Assembly (NCBI GenBank): GCA_030428615.1
Contig: JAUIDN010000013.1
Span: 1-64,000 of the forward strand
Reading direction: 5' to 3'
Origin: Alphaproteobacteria bacterium
GTDB taxonomy: Bacteria; Pseudomonadota; Alphaproteobacteria; Sphingomonadales; Emcibacteraceae
Length of the DNA: 64,000 bases
A model generated the notes under the pieces. That model saw only the letters and a list, made by a program, of their open reading frames with translations, was not told the DNA's origin and did not search any database. Positions 46,251 to 55,507 of this stretch are shown piece after piece (within the stretch, counting starts at the first letter, position 1; every line of letters starts with the position of its first letter). The position numbers and the translations under genes are program-made.

Positions 46251-49200
46251 ATGGATGATTTACTGAATGAGTTTTTAACGGAAACATTTGAAAGTATTGA
46301 AGTTGTTGACGTTGAGTTAGTTGAGCTTGAAAAAGATCCTAACAACAAATCAGTTCTCGATAATATATTCAGATTAGTACACACGATTAAAGGGACATGC
46401 GGTTTCTTGGGTCTACCCCGATTAGAGGCTGTTGCCCATTCGGGTGAAAATGTTCTTGGAAAATTCCGCGATGGGGAAATGGAGGTTACGCCAGAAGCGG
46501 TTACGCTTATCCTCAAAGCGCTTGACCGTATCAAAGAGATTCTTGAAGGTCTTGAGCAGACGCAGGAAGAGCCCGCGGGAGACGATAGCGAAATTATCAG
46601 CCAGCTAAATGATATGGCAGAAGGTAAGACACCTCAACAAGAAACAGCCGATGTAGTAGAGGATGTTGTTGAAAAACCGATTTCAGTCGAAGGTGAAAGG
46701 CCGACCGTGCCTGGGGAAGTCACACTGGATGAGCTAGAAGCAGCATTTCTTGCCGCACCGGGACCCGATGACGAAGAGCCGGAAGAAGCTGAAGCGTCGT
46801 CATCAACAAATCGGTTGGAAGCCGCCGGTGGGGCAGAGGCTATGGCGCTTGTGTCACATCTTTTTCACAACCATATATCCTCAGATGAATCCTTGAAACA
46901 TTTACTGAGTGGCGCTGATTCCAGAAACACCAAAAAATTGGTGGAAGATTTTTTCACTTCTTCTTTCGAGAAAGAGAAATGTTCAGAAGATTTGATCGAA
47001 TGTGCATTTTCTTCGTTCATCGACAACGATATTGCCGAAGATCAATTTTATAATACGGTTAAACATCTTGAGACTGCCTTGGAAGAAGCCGGAATGTCGT
47101 CTCAAGATGCGGAGTTTGCGTTGGAAATATATAGCCAGTCTTCGACGAAAATACTATCCGCAGCAAAAAAACAAGGCAAGTCGGAAGTCGAAGTTAAAAA
47201 AGAGGATAGCGCCAAGAAATCTGCCACTGCCAAGGAAGGTAGTATTGCCAATCAGTCTATTCGGGTTGCTGTCGATGTTCTGGATAATTTGATGAACATG
47301 GTCAGTGAGCTTGTTCTTACGAGAAATCAGCTATTGCAGATTTCAAGACGCGCTGGTGACACTGAGTTCGATATTCCACTTCAACGTCTAAGTCAGTGTA
47401 CAACTGAACTTCAGGAAGGCGTTATGAAAACGCGGATGCAACCGATTGGCAATGCCTGGTCAAAAATACCCCGTATCATTCGCGACCTTCAAATGGAGCT
47501 TGGCAAAAAGATTGATCTACAGATGCTTGGTGCCGAAACCGAACTGGATCGGCAGGTTCTGGAACTTATTAAAGATCCACTTACGCACATGATCAGAAAC
47601 TCGGCTGACCATGGAATTGAGAAGATAGAAGACCGTGTCGCGGCCGGAAAAAAAGAAACGGGTACAATTCGCCTTAATGCCTTCCATGAAGGCGGTCAGA
47701 TTATTATCGAAATTTCTGACGATGGGGCCGGATTACCGGTTGAAAAATTAAAAGCTAAAGCACTTGCCAATGGCCTTGCCAGCGAAGAAGAAATTGCCGA
47801 AATGTCTGACCAGCAAATTCAGCGCTTTATTTTCCATGCCGGTTTCTCAACAGCTGCGCAGGTAACAAGCGTTTCCGGGCGCGGTGTGGGAATGGACGTT
47901 GTTCGCACCAATATTGAAAAAATCGGTGGTACGATAGAATTAAAATCGACAGAAGGAAAAGGCACAACATTCTTTATTAAAATACCGCTTACTTTGGCTA
48001 TTGTTTCTGCACTTATCGTAAAATCCGGTGAGGAAAGATTTGCCATTCCACAAATAAGCGTTTTGGAACTTGTCCGCGCTTCGGGCGATTCCATGCACAC
48101 TATAGAATATATTAAAGACACGCCGGTTCTAAGACTTCGTGATCGATTGCTACCGCTTCTTCATCTTAATAAAATACTTGGGTTCCAGGATGCAAACGAA
48201 GATGTTGTCGAATCAGAAAAACAAGAAAATCAGGATGACTTCATTATTATCACGCAAGTGGGTGAATTTACCTTTGGTATTGTTGTAGACAGAGTATTTG
48301 ATACGGAAGAAATTGTTGTTAAACCGGTTGCGCCGATCTTGCGTGATCTGACCGTCTTTTCAGGTAATACCATCCTTGGGGATGGGACCGTGATTATGAT
48401 CCTTGATCCGAATGGCATCGCTAATGAAGCGAACGAAGCCATGTCAGATCTGGCGGACAGAAGAGCTGAAGATGAAGATGACAGTCTTATCTCAACCGCC
48501 AATGATAAGGAAGCAATTCTTCTGTTCCGGGCGGGCGGTGATACAAAACGCGCTGTACCGCTATCACTTGTATCCAGACTTGAGGAAATGGATGTCGATA
48601 AGATTGAAATTTCTGAAGGCACTAAAATGATACAATACCGTGGCAAGCTGATGCCGCTTGTCATGATTAATGATGATTACGAAATCAAATCAGAAGGGCG
48701 CCAGCCGATGCTGGTTTTCACTGAAGATGATAAATCAATGGGTATTGTCGTTGATGAGATTTCAGATATCAAGGAAGACAACATTAATGTTGAATTAAGC
48801 TCAAAAGCGACTGGCCAGCTCGGCACGGCAATTATTGATGGCGTTGCCACTGAAGTGATAGACATCGCATATTATTTTGAGAAAACTTTCGATAATTGGC
48901 AGCTTGGCGCGGAATGCAGTGCGGACGAAGGTAAATCAAAGCGTAAGAATATACTTATTGTGGATGACAGTACTTTCTTCCTTAATCTACTTAAGCCACT
49001 GCTTACAGCTTCGGGATATAATGTCACTATAGCTTCTACGGCAGGCGAGGCGCTGGCGCTTCGTGAAAAAGGGTATAATTTTGACCTCATTATCAGTGAT
49101 ATTGATATGCCTGAAATGAATGGTTTCGAATTTGCAGAAGATGTCAGGGAAGATGGCAGATGGCAGGAAACACCTATGGTAGCGCTTTCGGCAAACGGTT

Positions 49201-49322
49201 CTGAAAAAAGATTTGAACGCGGACGCGAGGCAGGTTTTGATAATTATGTTGAGAAACTTGACCGGGACACTCTTCTTAAAGCGATAGAGGAGCAGATTGC
49301 TAACCAGGAAACAGCGGCGTAA
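46251..49322 (+). CDS. cheA: hybrid chemotaxis histidine kinase CheA with C-terminal receiver
   Basis: A 1,023-aa kinase, far longer than the 650-700 aa norm. In order: P1/HPt with His44 in VHTIKGTCGF; an acidic linker; a segment (about 186-303) resembling a truncated globin without the haem histidine; P3 dimerisation; the P4 ATPase (N box MIRNSADHG near 446, DDGAGL near 490, GRGVGMDV near 544); a P5/CheW-like domain (about 585-720); a second CheW-like domain (about 755-880); and a receiver (about 898-1018) with Asp950. The leader holds TTAACCA at 46188. It heads cheAWYBR. Some alphaproteobacterial CheA-like kinases also act outside chemotaxis. Confidence 0.93.
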   Translation: MDDLLNEFLTETFESIEVVDVELVELEKDPNNKSVLDNIFRLVHTIKGTCGFLGLPRLEAVAHSGENVLGKFRDGEMEVTPEAVTLILKALDRIKEILEGLEQTQEEPAGDDSEIISQLNDMAEGKTPQQETADVVEDVVEKPISVEGERPTVPGEVTLDELEAAFLAAPGPDDEEPEEAEASSSTNRLEAAGGAEAMALVSHLFHNHISSDESLKHLLSGADSRNTKKLVEDFFTSSFEKEKCSEDLIECAFSSFIDNDIAEDQFYNTVKHLETALEEAGMSSQDAEFALEIYSQSSTKILSAAKKQGKSEVEVKKEDSAKKSATAKEGSIANQSIRVAVDVLDNLMNMVSELVLTRNQLLQISRRAGDTEFDIPLQRLSQCTTELQEGVMKTRMQPIGNAWSKIPRIIRDLQMELGKKIDLQMLGAETELDRQVLELIKDPLTHMIRNSADHGIEKIEDRVAAGKKETGTIRLNAFHEGGQIIIEISDDGAGLPVEKLKAKALANGLASEEEIAEMSDQQIQRFIFHAGFSTAAQVTSVSGRGVGMDVVRTNIEKIGGTIELKSTEGKGTTFFIKIPLTLAIVSALIVKSGEERFAIPQISVLELVRASGDSMHTIEYIKDTPVLRLRDRLLPLLHLNKILGFQDANEDVVESEKQENQDDFIIITQVGEFTFGIVVDRVFDTEEIVVKPVAPILRDLTVFSGNTILGDGTVIMILDPNGIANEANEAMSDLADRRAEDEDDSLISTANDKEAILLFRAGGDTKRAVPLSLVSRLEEMDVDKIEISEGTKMIQYRGKLMPLVMINDDYEIKSEGRQPMLVFTEDDKSMGIVVDEISDIKEDNINVELSSKATGQLGTAIIDGVATEVIDIAYYFEKTFDNWQLGAECSADEGKSKRKNILIVDDSTFFLNLLKPLLTASGYNVTIASTAGEALALREKGYNFDLIISDIDMPEMNGFEFAEDVREDGRWQETPMVALSANGSEKRFERGREAGFDNYVEKLDRDTLLKAIEEQIANQETAA

Positions 49323-49359
49323 TCTTTTTAGATACGATAGTTATAGTGAAGGAAAAAAA

Positions 49360-49812
49360 ATGGAAGTACTGAATAAAAATGACTACGTGACAATCTGGCT
49401 GGACGGCCAACTGTGTGGAATACCAGTCCTAGAAGTTCATGACGTTCTCTCGAAACAGGTTATTACGGAAATACCATTATCGCCGGAAGCGGTGGCAGGT
49501 GTCCTTAACTTACGAGGACAGATTGTGACAGCAATTGATCTGCGGAAGCGGCTTAATCTTAAGCCACAGGAAGATAATTCCGGTGAAATGAATATTGTCG
49601 TTGAATACCAGGGGGAACCCTACAGTCTGATAATCGATAACGTTGGTGATGTTCTCTCACTTTCAGATGAAGCATTTGAGAAAAACCCCGTTACTCTGGA
49701 AGCGTGTTGGCAAGGTGTCTCAAATGGCATCTACCGTCTTGACGATGATCTTCTTGTTATACTGGATATTGAGAAACTGCTGACTTTTGATGACAATAGA
49801 GCTGCAGCGTAA
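49360..49812 (+). CDS. cheW: chemotaxis coupling protein CheW
   Basis: A 150-aa single-domain adaptor linking receptors to CheA. The two beta subdomains are seen in FGIPVLEV-like CGIPVLEVHDVL and VAGVLNLRGQIVTAIDLRKRL, both typical of CheW. The frame opens at 49297 inside cheA, but ATG at 49360 follows AAGGA and gives the normal N-terminus. It lies 37 bases after cheA. Confidence 0.94.
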   Translation: MEVLNKNDYVTIWLDGQLCGIPVLEVHDVLSKQVITEIPLSPEAVAGVLNLRGQIVTAIDLRKRLNLKPQEDNSGEMNIVVEYQGEPYSLIIDNVGDVLSLSDEAFEKNPVTLEACWQGVSNGIYRLDDDLLVILDIEKLLTFDDNRAAA

Positions 49813-49858
49813 CGAACAGAAAATTAAATTTAAAACATAAATTTGTTGGAACCGGAAA

Positions 49859-50224
49859 ATGAAATCATGTCTCGTGGTGGATGATTCTAAAATCATCAGG
49901 AAAGTAGCGCGGAGAATTCTTGAAGAGCTGAACTTCGATATTCACGAAGCAGCTGATGGTCAGGATGCTTTAGACACTTGCAAGGGGGCAATGCCGGATG
50001 TGGTGTTACTGGATTGGAATATGCCTGTCATGAATGGTTTGGATTTTCTAAAAGCTCTTAGAAAGACTGAGGGTGGTACAGAACCGATCGTTGTGTTCTG
50101 TACGACTGAAAATGATATGTCACATATTAGCGCTGCTATATCTGCGGGGGCGGATGAATATATTATGAAACCTTTTGATCGTGAAATTATTGAATCAAAA
50201 TTTGTGCAAGTTGGATTATTATAA
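49859..50224 (+). CDS. cheY: CheY-like response regulator
   Basis: A 121-aa single receiver domain with DD near residues 8-9, the phosphoacceptor Asp52 in VVLLDWNMPVMNG, a Thr in CTTEND and Lys in IMKPF. It is expected to take phosphate from CheA and act at the motor switch. Alphaproteobacteria carry several CheY paralogues, so a phosphate-sink or phosphorelay role cannot be ruled out. It lies between cheW and cheB. Confidence 0.92.
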   Translation: MKSCLVVDDSKIIRKVARRILEELNFDIHEAADGQDALDTCKGAMPDVVLLDWNMPVMNGLDFLKALRKTEGGTEPIVVFCTTENDMSHISAAISAGADEYIMKPFDREIIESKFVQVGLL

Positions 50225-50226
50225 AA

Positions 50227-51384
50227 GTGAACAGCCTCCCCTTGGAAAACAGTAATAATAACGCATCAAAAAAATCGAACCCTTTTAGAGTGATGCTTGT
50301 TGACGATTCAGCGGTAATAAGAGGACTTCTTTCCCGCTGGTTAAGTGCCGATCCGGCGATTGAAATTGTGGCGAGCGCGGGTAATGGGCAAGCCGCGCTT
50401 AATTCTTTGGAAAGAACCGATCCGGAGATCGTTGTGCTTGATATTGAGATGCCGATTATGGATGGATTGACGGCGTTGCCAAAAATAGTAGCAGCGAGAC
50501 CAAATATCCAGGTGTTAATGTCATCAACTTTAACGTCCAAGAACGCAGAGATCAGCCTACAGGCTATGGAACTGGGTGCGGCGGATTATGTGCCAAAGCC
50601 CACAACAAACAGAGAGGTGATTTCATCTCAGTCCTTTCAGACCGAAATTGTTGAAAAAATAAAACACCTGGCGGCAGCAAAAAGAAAACAGCTGGGATTA
50701 ACACCACTAGGCAGAGAAGCATCCGGCAGTGCGGCTGGAGCCAAAATTATTGAACAGAATAATAATGTGCTGCGACTGCCAAATACCGTTAAGGCATCGA
50801 TGGTCCCCCCTAAAATAATTGGTATCGGAAGTTCCACGGGTGGGCCGCAGGCGTTGCTTAAATTTATATGCGGGATTAAAGATAATCTGACTTTGCCAGT
50901 TGTGATCACGCAGCACATGCCAGCGACATTTACAAAAATATTGGCGGGACATCTTTCAAAAGCATCAGGATTGGTATGCGTTGAAGGTGAAAATGACATG
51001 CCTCTCGTCGGCGGGCAGGTTTATATTGCACCTGGTGATTATCATATGACAGTGGTCAACAAGGATGGCCGACACTATCTTCAGCTTAATGAGGATCCGC
51101 CTGAAAATTTCTGTCGACCCGCTGTGGATCCTATGTTCAGAAGTTTGTCAAAGGAATTTGGTCCGGCCGTGTTAGGTGTCATTCTGACCGGTATGGGACA
51201 TGATGGTCTGGCGGGAAGTAGGATAGTTGTCGAAGGGGGCGGCACGATAGTCGCGCAGGACGAAAAAACAAGTGTTGTATGGGGAATGCCGGGGGCTGTA
51301 AGCGAAGCGGGAATCTGTAATGCAGTATTACCGCTTGACGAGATTGCCAGTAAAGTTCAACGGCTTGTTAAGGGGATCAGATGA
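50227..51384 (+). CDS. cheB: chemotaxis protein-glutamate methylesterase CheB
   Basis: A 385-aa enzyme that demethylates chemoreceptors. It has a receiver domain (phosphoacceptor in VVLDIEMPIMDG), a linker, and the esterase domain with the catalytic Ser in GIGSSTGGPQALL, His in ITQHMPATFT and Asp in LTGMGHDGLAG. The GTG start is 2 bases after the cheY stop. The last four bases overlap the cheR start. Confidence 0.95.
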   Translation: MNSLPLENSNNNASKKSNPFRVMLVDDSAVIRGLLSRWLSADPAIEIVASAGNGQAALNSLERTDPEIVVLDIEMPIMDGLTALPKIVAARPNIQVLMSSTLTSKNAEISLQAMELGAADYVPKPTTNREVISSQSFQTEIVEKIKHLAAAKRKQLGLTPLGREASGSAAGAKIIEQNNNVLRLPNTVKASMVPPKIIGIGSSTGGPQALLKFICGIKDNLTLPVVITQHMPATFTKILAGHLSKASGLVCVEGENDMPLVGGQVYIAPGDYHMTVVNKDGRHYLQLNEDPPENFCRPAVDPMFRSLSKEFGPAVLGVILTGMGHDGLAGSRIVVEGGGTIVAQDEKTSVVWGMPGAVSEAGICNAVLPLDEIASKVQRLVKGIR

Positions 51385-52232
51385 TGAAATCAGAAGATTT
51401 TGAAATGATCAGCAGCCTTCTTAAGAAACGCTCGGGACTGATTTTACCTAAGGATAAGGTGTATCTGCTGGAGAGCCGTCTGACACCCATCGCCCATAAG
51501 AGGGGCCTTGAAACGCTGGATGAACTTCTTGAAGAGGTGCGCCGATATAGCAAAGAAGACTTGCTGACCGAAATAACGGAAGCGATGACGACTAATGAAT
51601 CGTATTTCTTTCGTGATAACAAGCCATTTGACCTGTTTAAGGATATTGTGCTGCCGCAGCTACTTGAAAGCCGGGCGGGCAGAAAACGGCTCCGTATATG
51701 GTGTGCCGCAGCCTCAACCGGTCAGGAGCCATATTCACTCGCCATTATTCTGAAGGAAATGGAAGCAAAGCTTGCTGGCTGGGATATTGAAATCCTTGGA
51801 ACGGATATTTCGCAGCAGGTACTTGATAAGGCGAAAATGGGTCTGTTTTCTCAGTTTGAAGTGCAGCGCGGGCTTCCGATTCAACTACTGATCAAATATT
51901 TCAATCAGGTGGGCGAATTATGGCAGATTTCAGATGAAATTCGAAATATGGTTAGCTACCGGAAGTTCAATCTCCTGGATTCATTCTCATTGCTAGGGTC
52001 TTTTGATGTAATATTCTGCAGAAACGTGCTCATATATTTTGACCAGACTACAAAAACAGAAGTTCTGGAGAAAATGCGTAAACTTATACCGGATGATGGT
52101 TGGCTTTTTCTTGGTGCGGCGGAAACCGTACTGGGAATTACGGATAAATTTAAGCCAGTTCAGGGACAACGCGGTCTTTATTCCACATCTGATGCAAGCA
52201 CAGAAGTAATAAGTAAATTGAAAGCGGGTTAA
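51381..52232 (+). CDS. cheR: chemotaxis protein methyltransferase CheR
   Basis: A 283-aa SAM-dependent methyltransferase for receptor glutamates. The N-terminal helical domain contains TTNESYFFRD. The SAM pocket is CAAASTGQEPYSLA, followed by LGTDIS and FDVIFCRNVLIYFD. It is coupled to cheB by a 4-base overlap and ends at a bidirectional terminator shared with ctrA. No receptor gene follows. Confidence 0.96.
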   Translation: MMKSEDFEMISSLLKKRSGLILPKDKVYLLESRLTPIAHKRGLETLDELLEEVRRYSKEDLLTEITEAMTTNESYFFRDNKPFDLFKDIVLPQLLESRAGRKRLRIWCAAASTGQEPYSLAIILKEMEAKLAGWDIEILGTDISQQVLDKAKMGLFSQFEVQRGLPIQLLIKYFNQVGELWQISDEIRNMVSYRKFNLLDSFSLLGSFDVIFCRNVLIYFDQTTKTEVLEKMRKLIPDDGWLFLGAAETVLGITDKFKPVQGQRGLYSTSDASTEVISKLKAG

Positions 52233-52254
52233 CTTTTTCTTCTTTTAATCAAAA

Positions 52255-52288
52255 AAAAGGCTAAATCCATATCTGGGTTTAGCCTTTT
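52255..52288. terminator. bidirectional terminator between cheR and ctrA
   Basis: AAAAGGCTAAATCC (52255-52268) pairs with GGGTTTAGCCTTTT (52275-52288). Reading minus, the stem is followed by an eight-base T-run (the A-run at 52251-52258), so it is strongest for ctrA. On the plus strand TTTT follows the stem, giving weaker termination for cheR. Confidence 0.88.
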
Positions 52289-52322
52289 GAAGTTTGTAAC
52301 CGAAGTTTTTATTTTTCTAATT

Positions 52323-53027
52323 TTATCCTGCTTCAGCGATAGAGGAGCTATCTTCCTCCGGATCGCGAAGTACGTATCCACGGCCCCAAACGGTTTCAAT
52401 ATAATTTTCACCGCTAATTGAAGCGAGTTTTTTCCGTAGTTTACAAATAAATACGTCTATGATCTTAAGTTCCGGCTCATCCATACCGCCATATAGGTGG
52501 TTAAGGAACATTTCCTTGGTCAGGGTTGTTGTTTTGCGCAGTGACAGAAGCTCAAGCATTGCGTATTCTTTACCAGTCAGATGAACGCGCTGGCCATCAA
52601 TTTCCACTGTTTTCTTGTCGAGATTAACAGAGAGCTTTCCTGTTCTGATGATTGATTCCGCATGGCCTTTTGAGCGGCGGATAATAGCCTGAATTCGTGC
52701 AACGAGTTCTTCTTTATAAAATGGTTTAGTCAGATAATCATCGGCACCAAAGCCCAAGCCCTTTACTTTATTTTCAAGCTCCACCATACCTGACAGAATA
52801 AGAATTGGTGTGTTTACTTTTGACAGACGGAGCTTCTTGAGAACATCATATCCGTGCATGTCCGGGAGATTTAGATCCAGTAGAATAATGTCGTAATCAT
52901 ATAGTTTTCCAAGGTCGATACCTTCTTCCCCCAAATCTGTACTATAAATATTAAACCCCTCGGCTGAAAGCATCAGCTCAATACTTTTGGACGTCGAAGG
53001 ATCATCTTCTATGAGTAAAACCCGCAT
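52323..53027 (-). CDS. ctrA: cell cycle transcriptional regulator CtrA
   Basis: A 234-aa OmpR-family response regulator and master regulator of cell-cycle, flagellar and other genes in alphaproteobacteria. The receiver has EDD at 7-9 and the phosphoacceptor Asp51 ([12 protein letters not shown]). The winged-helix domain holds [12 protein letters not shown] and [10 protein letters not shown]. The C-terminus lacks the Ala-Ala ending used for ClpXP turnover in Caulobacter (it ends in EAG). Upstream lies a cluster of TTAA motifs, including TTAACCATT twice, consistent with autoregulation. Confidence 0.97.
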   Translation of the reverse strand: MRVLLIEDDPSTSKSIELMLSAEGFNIYSTDLGEEGIDLGKLYDYDIILLDLNLPDMHGYDVLKKLRLSKVNTPILILSGMVELENKVKGLGFGADDYLTKPFYKEELVARIQAIIRRSKGHAESIIRTGKLSVNLDKKTVEIDGQRVHLTGKEYAMLELLSLRKTTTLTKEMFLNHLYGGMDEPELKIIDVFICKLRKKLASISGENYIETVWGRGYVLRDPEEDSSSIAEAG

Positions 53028-53359
53028 TATTAGGTTCCTTTCTTATTATTATTAACCATTTCTTGGCTTTGTTAACTATTTAACGTTAACCATTCTTAAC
53101 ATATCTGGTTAATAAATAGTTACCAATTTCATAAAAAAGGGTGGTTCATAAGGTGATCTTAATCATTATTTACAAATTATAAAAATTTATATCAAAATAA
53201 GTATTTGAAAATAAATAATATTTTTGATTTTTATGAAATGATGATTTATAATAATTTACAAATAAATAACGTTAATTTTTATTATAATATTTTGGATTCT
53301 GCCGGATTTTAAGCGTATAATCGACCAAAGTTTGATAGAATCTAAGGACAATTAGTCAA
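53028..53359. promoter_or_regulatory. ctrA-fliI divergent regulatory region
   Basis: 332 bases without a gene. The ctrA side has five TTAA tetramers at 53052, 53072, 53086, 53096 and 53109; two read TTAACCATT, a form of the CtrA half-site. The middle (about 53160-53290) is extremely AT-rich. The fliI side has TTGGAT (53292-53297) and TATAAT (53316-53321) at 18-base spacing, with a GANTC methylation site (53295-53299) across the -35 box and another at 53338. No standard TTAA-N7-TTAA site was found. Confidence 0.55.
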
Positions 53360-54703
53360 TTGCAGACATTAAAGACTGAAATAGAGCGAATCCAGTCCAA
53401 CAAAGTTTATGGACGTGTAATGGGGATACAGGGTCTGCTTGTGGAAGTTGCAGGTGCGCAGCGCAACATGAGTATAGGGTCCCGAGTAAATATCATCTCC
53501 CGAAGCGAGCAAATTGTCCACTGCGAAGTCGTTGGCTTCAAATCCGATAGGGCACTACTGATGCCGTATTCGACACTTGAAGGTGTGGGTGTCGGGTGTA
53601 AAGCTTTTATTGATAGTGACATCGCTCATGTGCATCCAAGTGAAGCCTGGCTCGGGCGCGTCGTAAATGCGATGGGAGAGCCAATTGATGGTAAGGGGCC
53701 GATAAAATTTGGGCCAGCCGCTTACCCGGTAAGAAATTCGCCTCCACCGGCCCACCTGCGGGGGCGGGTAAAAGGAAAGATGGACCTAGGCGTTCGTTCT
53801 ATCAATACTTTCGCCACGTGTTGCAAAGGACAACGTATGGGGATCTTTGCCGGATCTGGCGTTGGAAAATCAATACTTCTCTCAATGTTTGCCCGTTATA
53901 CGGCATCGGATATAACCGTTATTGGTTTGATCGGCGAAAGAGGGCGCGAAGTTCAGGAGTTCCTGGAAGATGATCTGGGCGAAGAAGGCTTAAAACGAAG
54001 TGTCGTGGTGGTTGCCACGTCTGATGAAACAGCATTGATGCGGCGGCAGGCGGCATATCTAACACTGACGATCAGCGAGTATTTTCGTGATCGTGGTAAA
54101 GATGTTCTTTGTTTGATGGATAGTGTCACTCGTTTTGCGATGGCGCAAAGAGAAATTGGCCTAGCCGGTGGGGAGCCCCCCGCGAGCAAGGGATATACGC
54201 CAACGGTATTTTCCGAACTTCCAAAATTACTTGAGAGGGCGGGACCGGGTATAAATCAGGGTTCTATTACAGGGTTGTTTACTGTTCTGGTTGAAGGCGA
54301 TGATCATAATGAACCGGTATCAGATGCGGTAAGAGGCATTTTAGATGGCCATATTGTTTTGGATCGTGCTATTGCCGAGCGGGGGCGTTTCCCCGCGGTT
54401 AATATCCTGAGGTCCGTGAGCCGGACAATGCCTGGATGCAACACAGATGAGGAGAATGAACTTCTCACAATTGCGCGAAAGTATCTTGCGGACTATAATG
54501 ATATGGAAGAAATGATCAGGCTTGGCGCCTACAGACCTGGCGCCAATCAGGAAATTGATGAAGCGATTCATTTTCACCCGGAACTGGAAGGTTTTCTTAG
54601 ACAATCGAAGGACGAGCAAAGTAATTTGGCGTCTGGATACGAGTTGTTAAGTAATATATTGCATAATCGTCCTGAAGTAACAAATGCAAAGTCGCAGAAT
54701 TAA
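53360..54703 (+). CDS. fliI: flagellum-specific ATPase FliI
   Basis: A 447-aa F1-beta-like ATPase that powers or assists the flagellar type III export gate. It has the N-terminal [16 protein letters not shown] barrel, Walker [10 protein letters not shown], the [12 protein letters not shown] motif and [25 protein letters not shown]. It starts with TTG at 53360; the next ATG at 53420 would remove part of the N-terminal domain. AAGGAC lies upstream. fliJ follows. Confidence 0.94.
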   Translation: MQTLKTEIERIQSNKVYGRVMGIQGLLVEVAGAQRNMSIGSRVNIISRSEQIVHCEVVGFKSDRALLMPYSTLEGVGVGCKAFIDSDIAHVHPSEAWLGRVVNAMGEPIDGKGPIKFGPAAYPVRNSPPPAHLRGRVKGKMDLGVRSINTFATCCKGQRMGIFAGSGVGKSILLSMFARYTASDITVIGLIGERGREVQEFLEDDLGEEGLKRSVVVVATSDETALMRRQAAYLTLTISEYFRDRGKDVLCLMDSVTRFAMAQREIGLAGGEPPASKGYTPTVFSELPKLLERAGPGINQGSITGLFTVLVEGDDHNEPVSDAVRGILDGHIVLDRAIAERGRFPAVNILRSVSRTMPGCNTDEENELLTIARKYLADYNDMEEMIRLGAYRPGANQEIDEAIHFHPELEGFLRQSKDEQSNLASGYELLSNILHNRPEVTNAKSQN

Positions 54704-54743
54704 AAACTGTAGTTAATAGGGTAAAATAACGAGAGTTGAAAGT

Positions 54744-55175
54744 ATGGCAAAAAGCCTAAGTGGTATTATCAGACTTCATAAATGGCAAGTGGATGAAAAG
54801 CGACGCCAGATCACTGAACTTGAAGTCATGAAAGAAGAGCTTGAGAAAAAACTGGAGAAGCTTCTCACTGATCTTGCCAGCGAGCAGGAGAACCTTGCCA
54901 AATCGAATGTGATTGACATTAACTATGCCAATTATGCGTCTTCTGTTATGTCGCGCCGGGAAAATCTAGTGGCATCGATGACGGAAATTGATGTGTCAAT
55001 TGAAAATATGAAAGATGAACTGGCCGATTGTTTTAAAGAACTTAAAAAATACGAAATCGTCGAGCAACGTGCTTTAGAGCGTGAAAAAGAAGAGCAAAAA
55101 AAGCGGGAGCAAGACCGCCTGGACGAAATTTCACTTAATTTGTATCGTGAAAACCACAAACGTAGTAGTAGCTAG
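54744..55175 (+). CDS. fliJ: flagellar export protein FliJ
   Basis: A 143-aa, almost wholly helical coiled-coil protein with the FliJ-like start SLSGIIRLHKWQVDEKRRQITELE and a Lys/Glu/Arg-rich C-terminus. Its position right after fliI supports the assignment; FliJ acts as the stalk in the FliH-FliI export ATPase. fliH is not here. The gene converges on the T-fold gene 20 bases further. Confidence 0.85.
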   Translation: MAKSLSGIIRLHKWQVDEKRRQITELEVMKEELEKKLEKLLTDLASEQENLAKSNVIDINYANYASSVMSRRENLVASMTEIDVSIENMKDELADCFKELKKYEIVEQRALEREKEEQKKREQDRLDEISLNLYRENHKRSSS

Positions 55176-55195
55176 CTCAATTATCATGCGATGAA

Positions 55196-55507
55196 TTAGA
55201 CTTCAGTGTAGCCGGGCTGGCAGTCCTCAACTTCAACCGTTACACCATTATGTCGGTAAGTTACTTTCAGCCATTTAGGTACCATTTCATTATTAATGTC
55301 TTCAATAATTTTTAGTATCATTTCTTCGGGATATTCCCACGAAGCCTGCGCGCGTTCGGTCATATAATTTTTAATCGACCCATGTGCTGCCACAAGCTTA
55401 TCCGGTACCATAACCAATGACACATGCACGGGGTCTGAAATCTCAACCGTTATTTGCCAGTTTTTTCTGCTGTCCGGATTTGAATATGAAATGATCGTCG
55501 GTGTCAT
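55196..55507 (-). CDS. small QueF-like (tunnelling-fold) protein, function unknown
   Basis: 103 aa. The stretch VPDKLVAAHGSIKNYMTE, WEYPEEMILKIIEDINNE, then VPKWLKVTYRHNGVTVEVED follows the second half of QueF (preQ0 reductase), where IPDEKMVESKSLKLYLFSF, HEDCMNIIMNDL and PRYIEV occupy the same order. The QueF segment with the catalytic Cys and Asp is missing, so reductase activity is unlikely. The ATG begins one base from the fliK-like stop (TAGATG), so it is co-translated with a flagellar gene. The similarity is judged by eye; an unrelated fold is possible. Confidence 0.5.
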   Translation of the reverse strand: MTPTIISYSNPDSRKNWQITVEISDPVHVSLVMVPDKLVAAHGSIKNYMTERAQASWEYPEEMILKIIEDINNEMVPKWLKVTYRHNGVTVEVEDCQPGYTEV

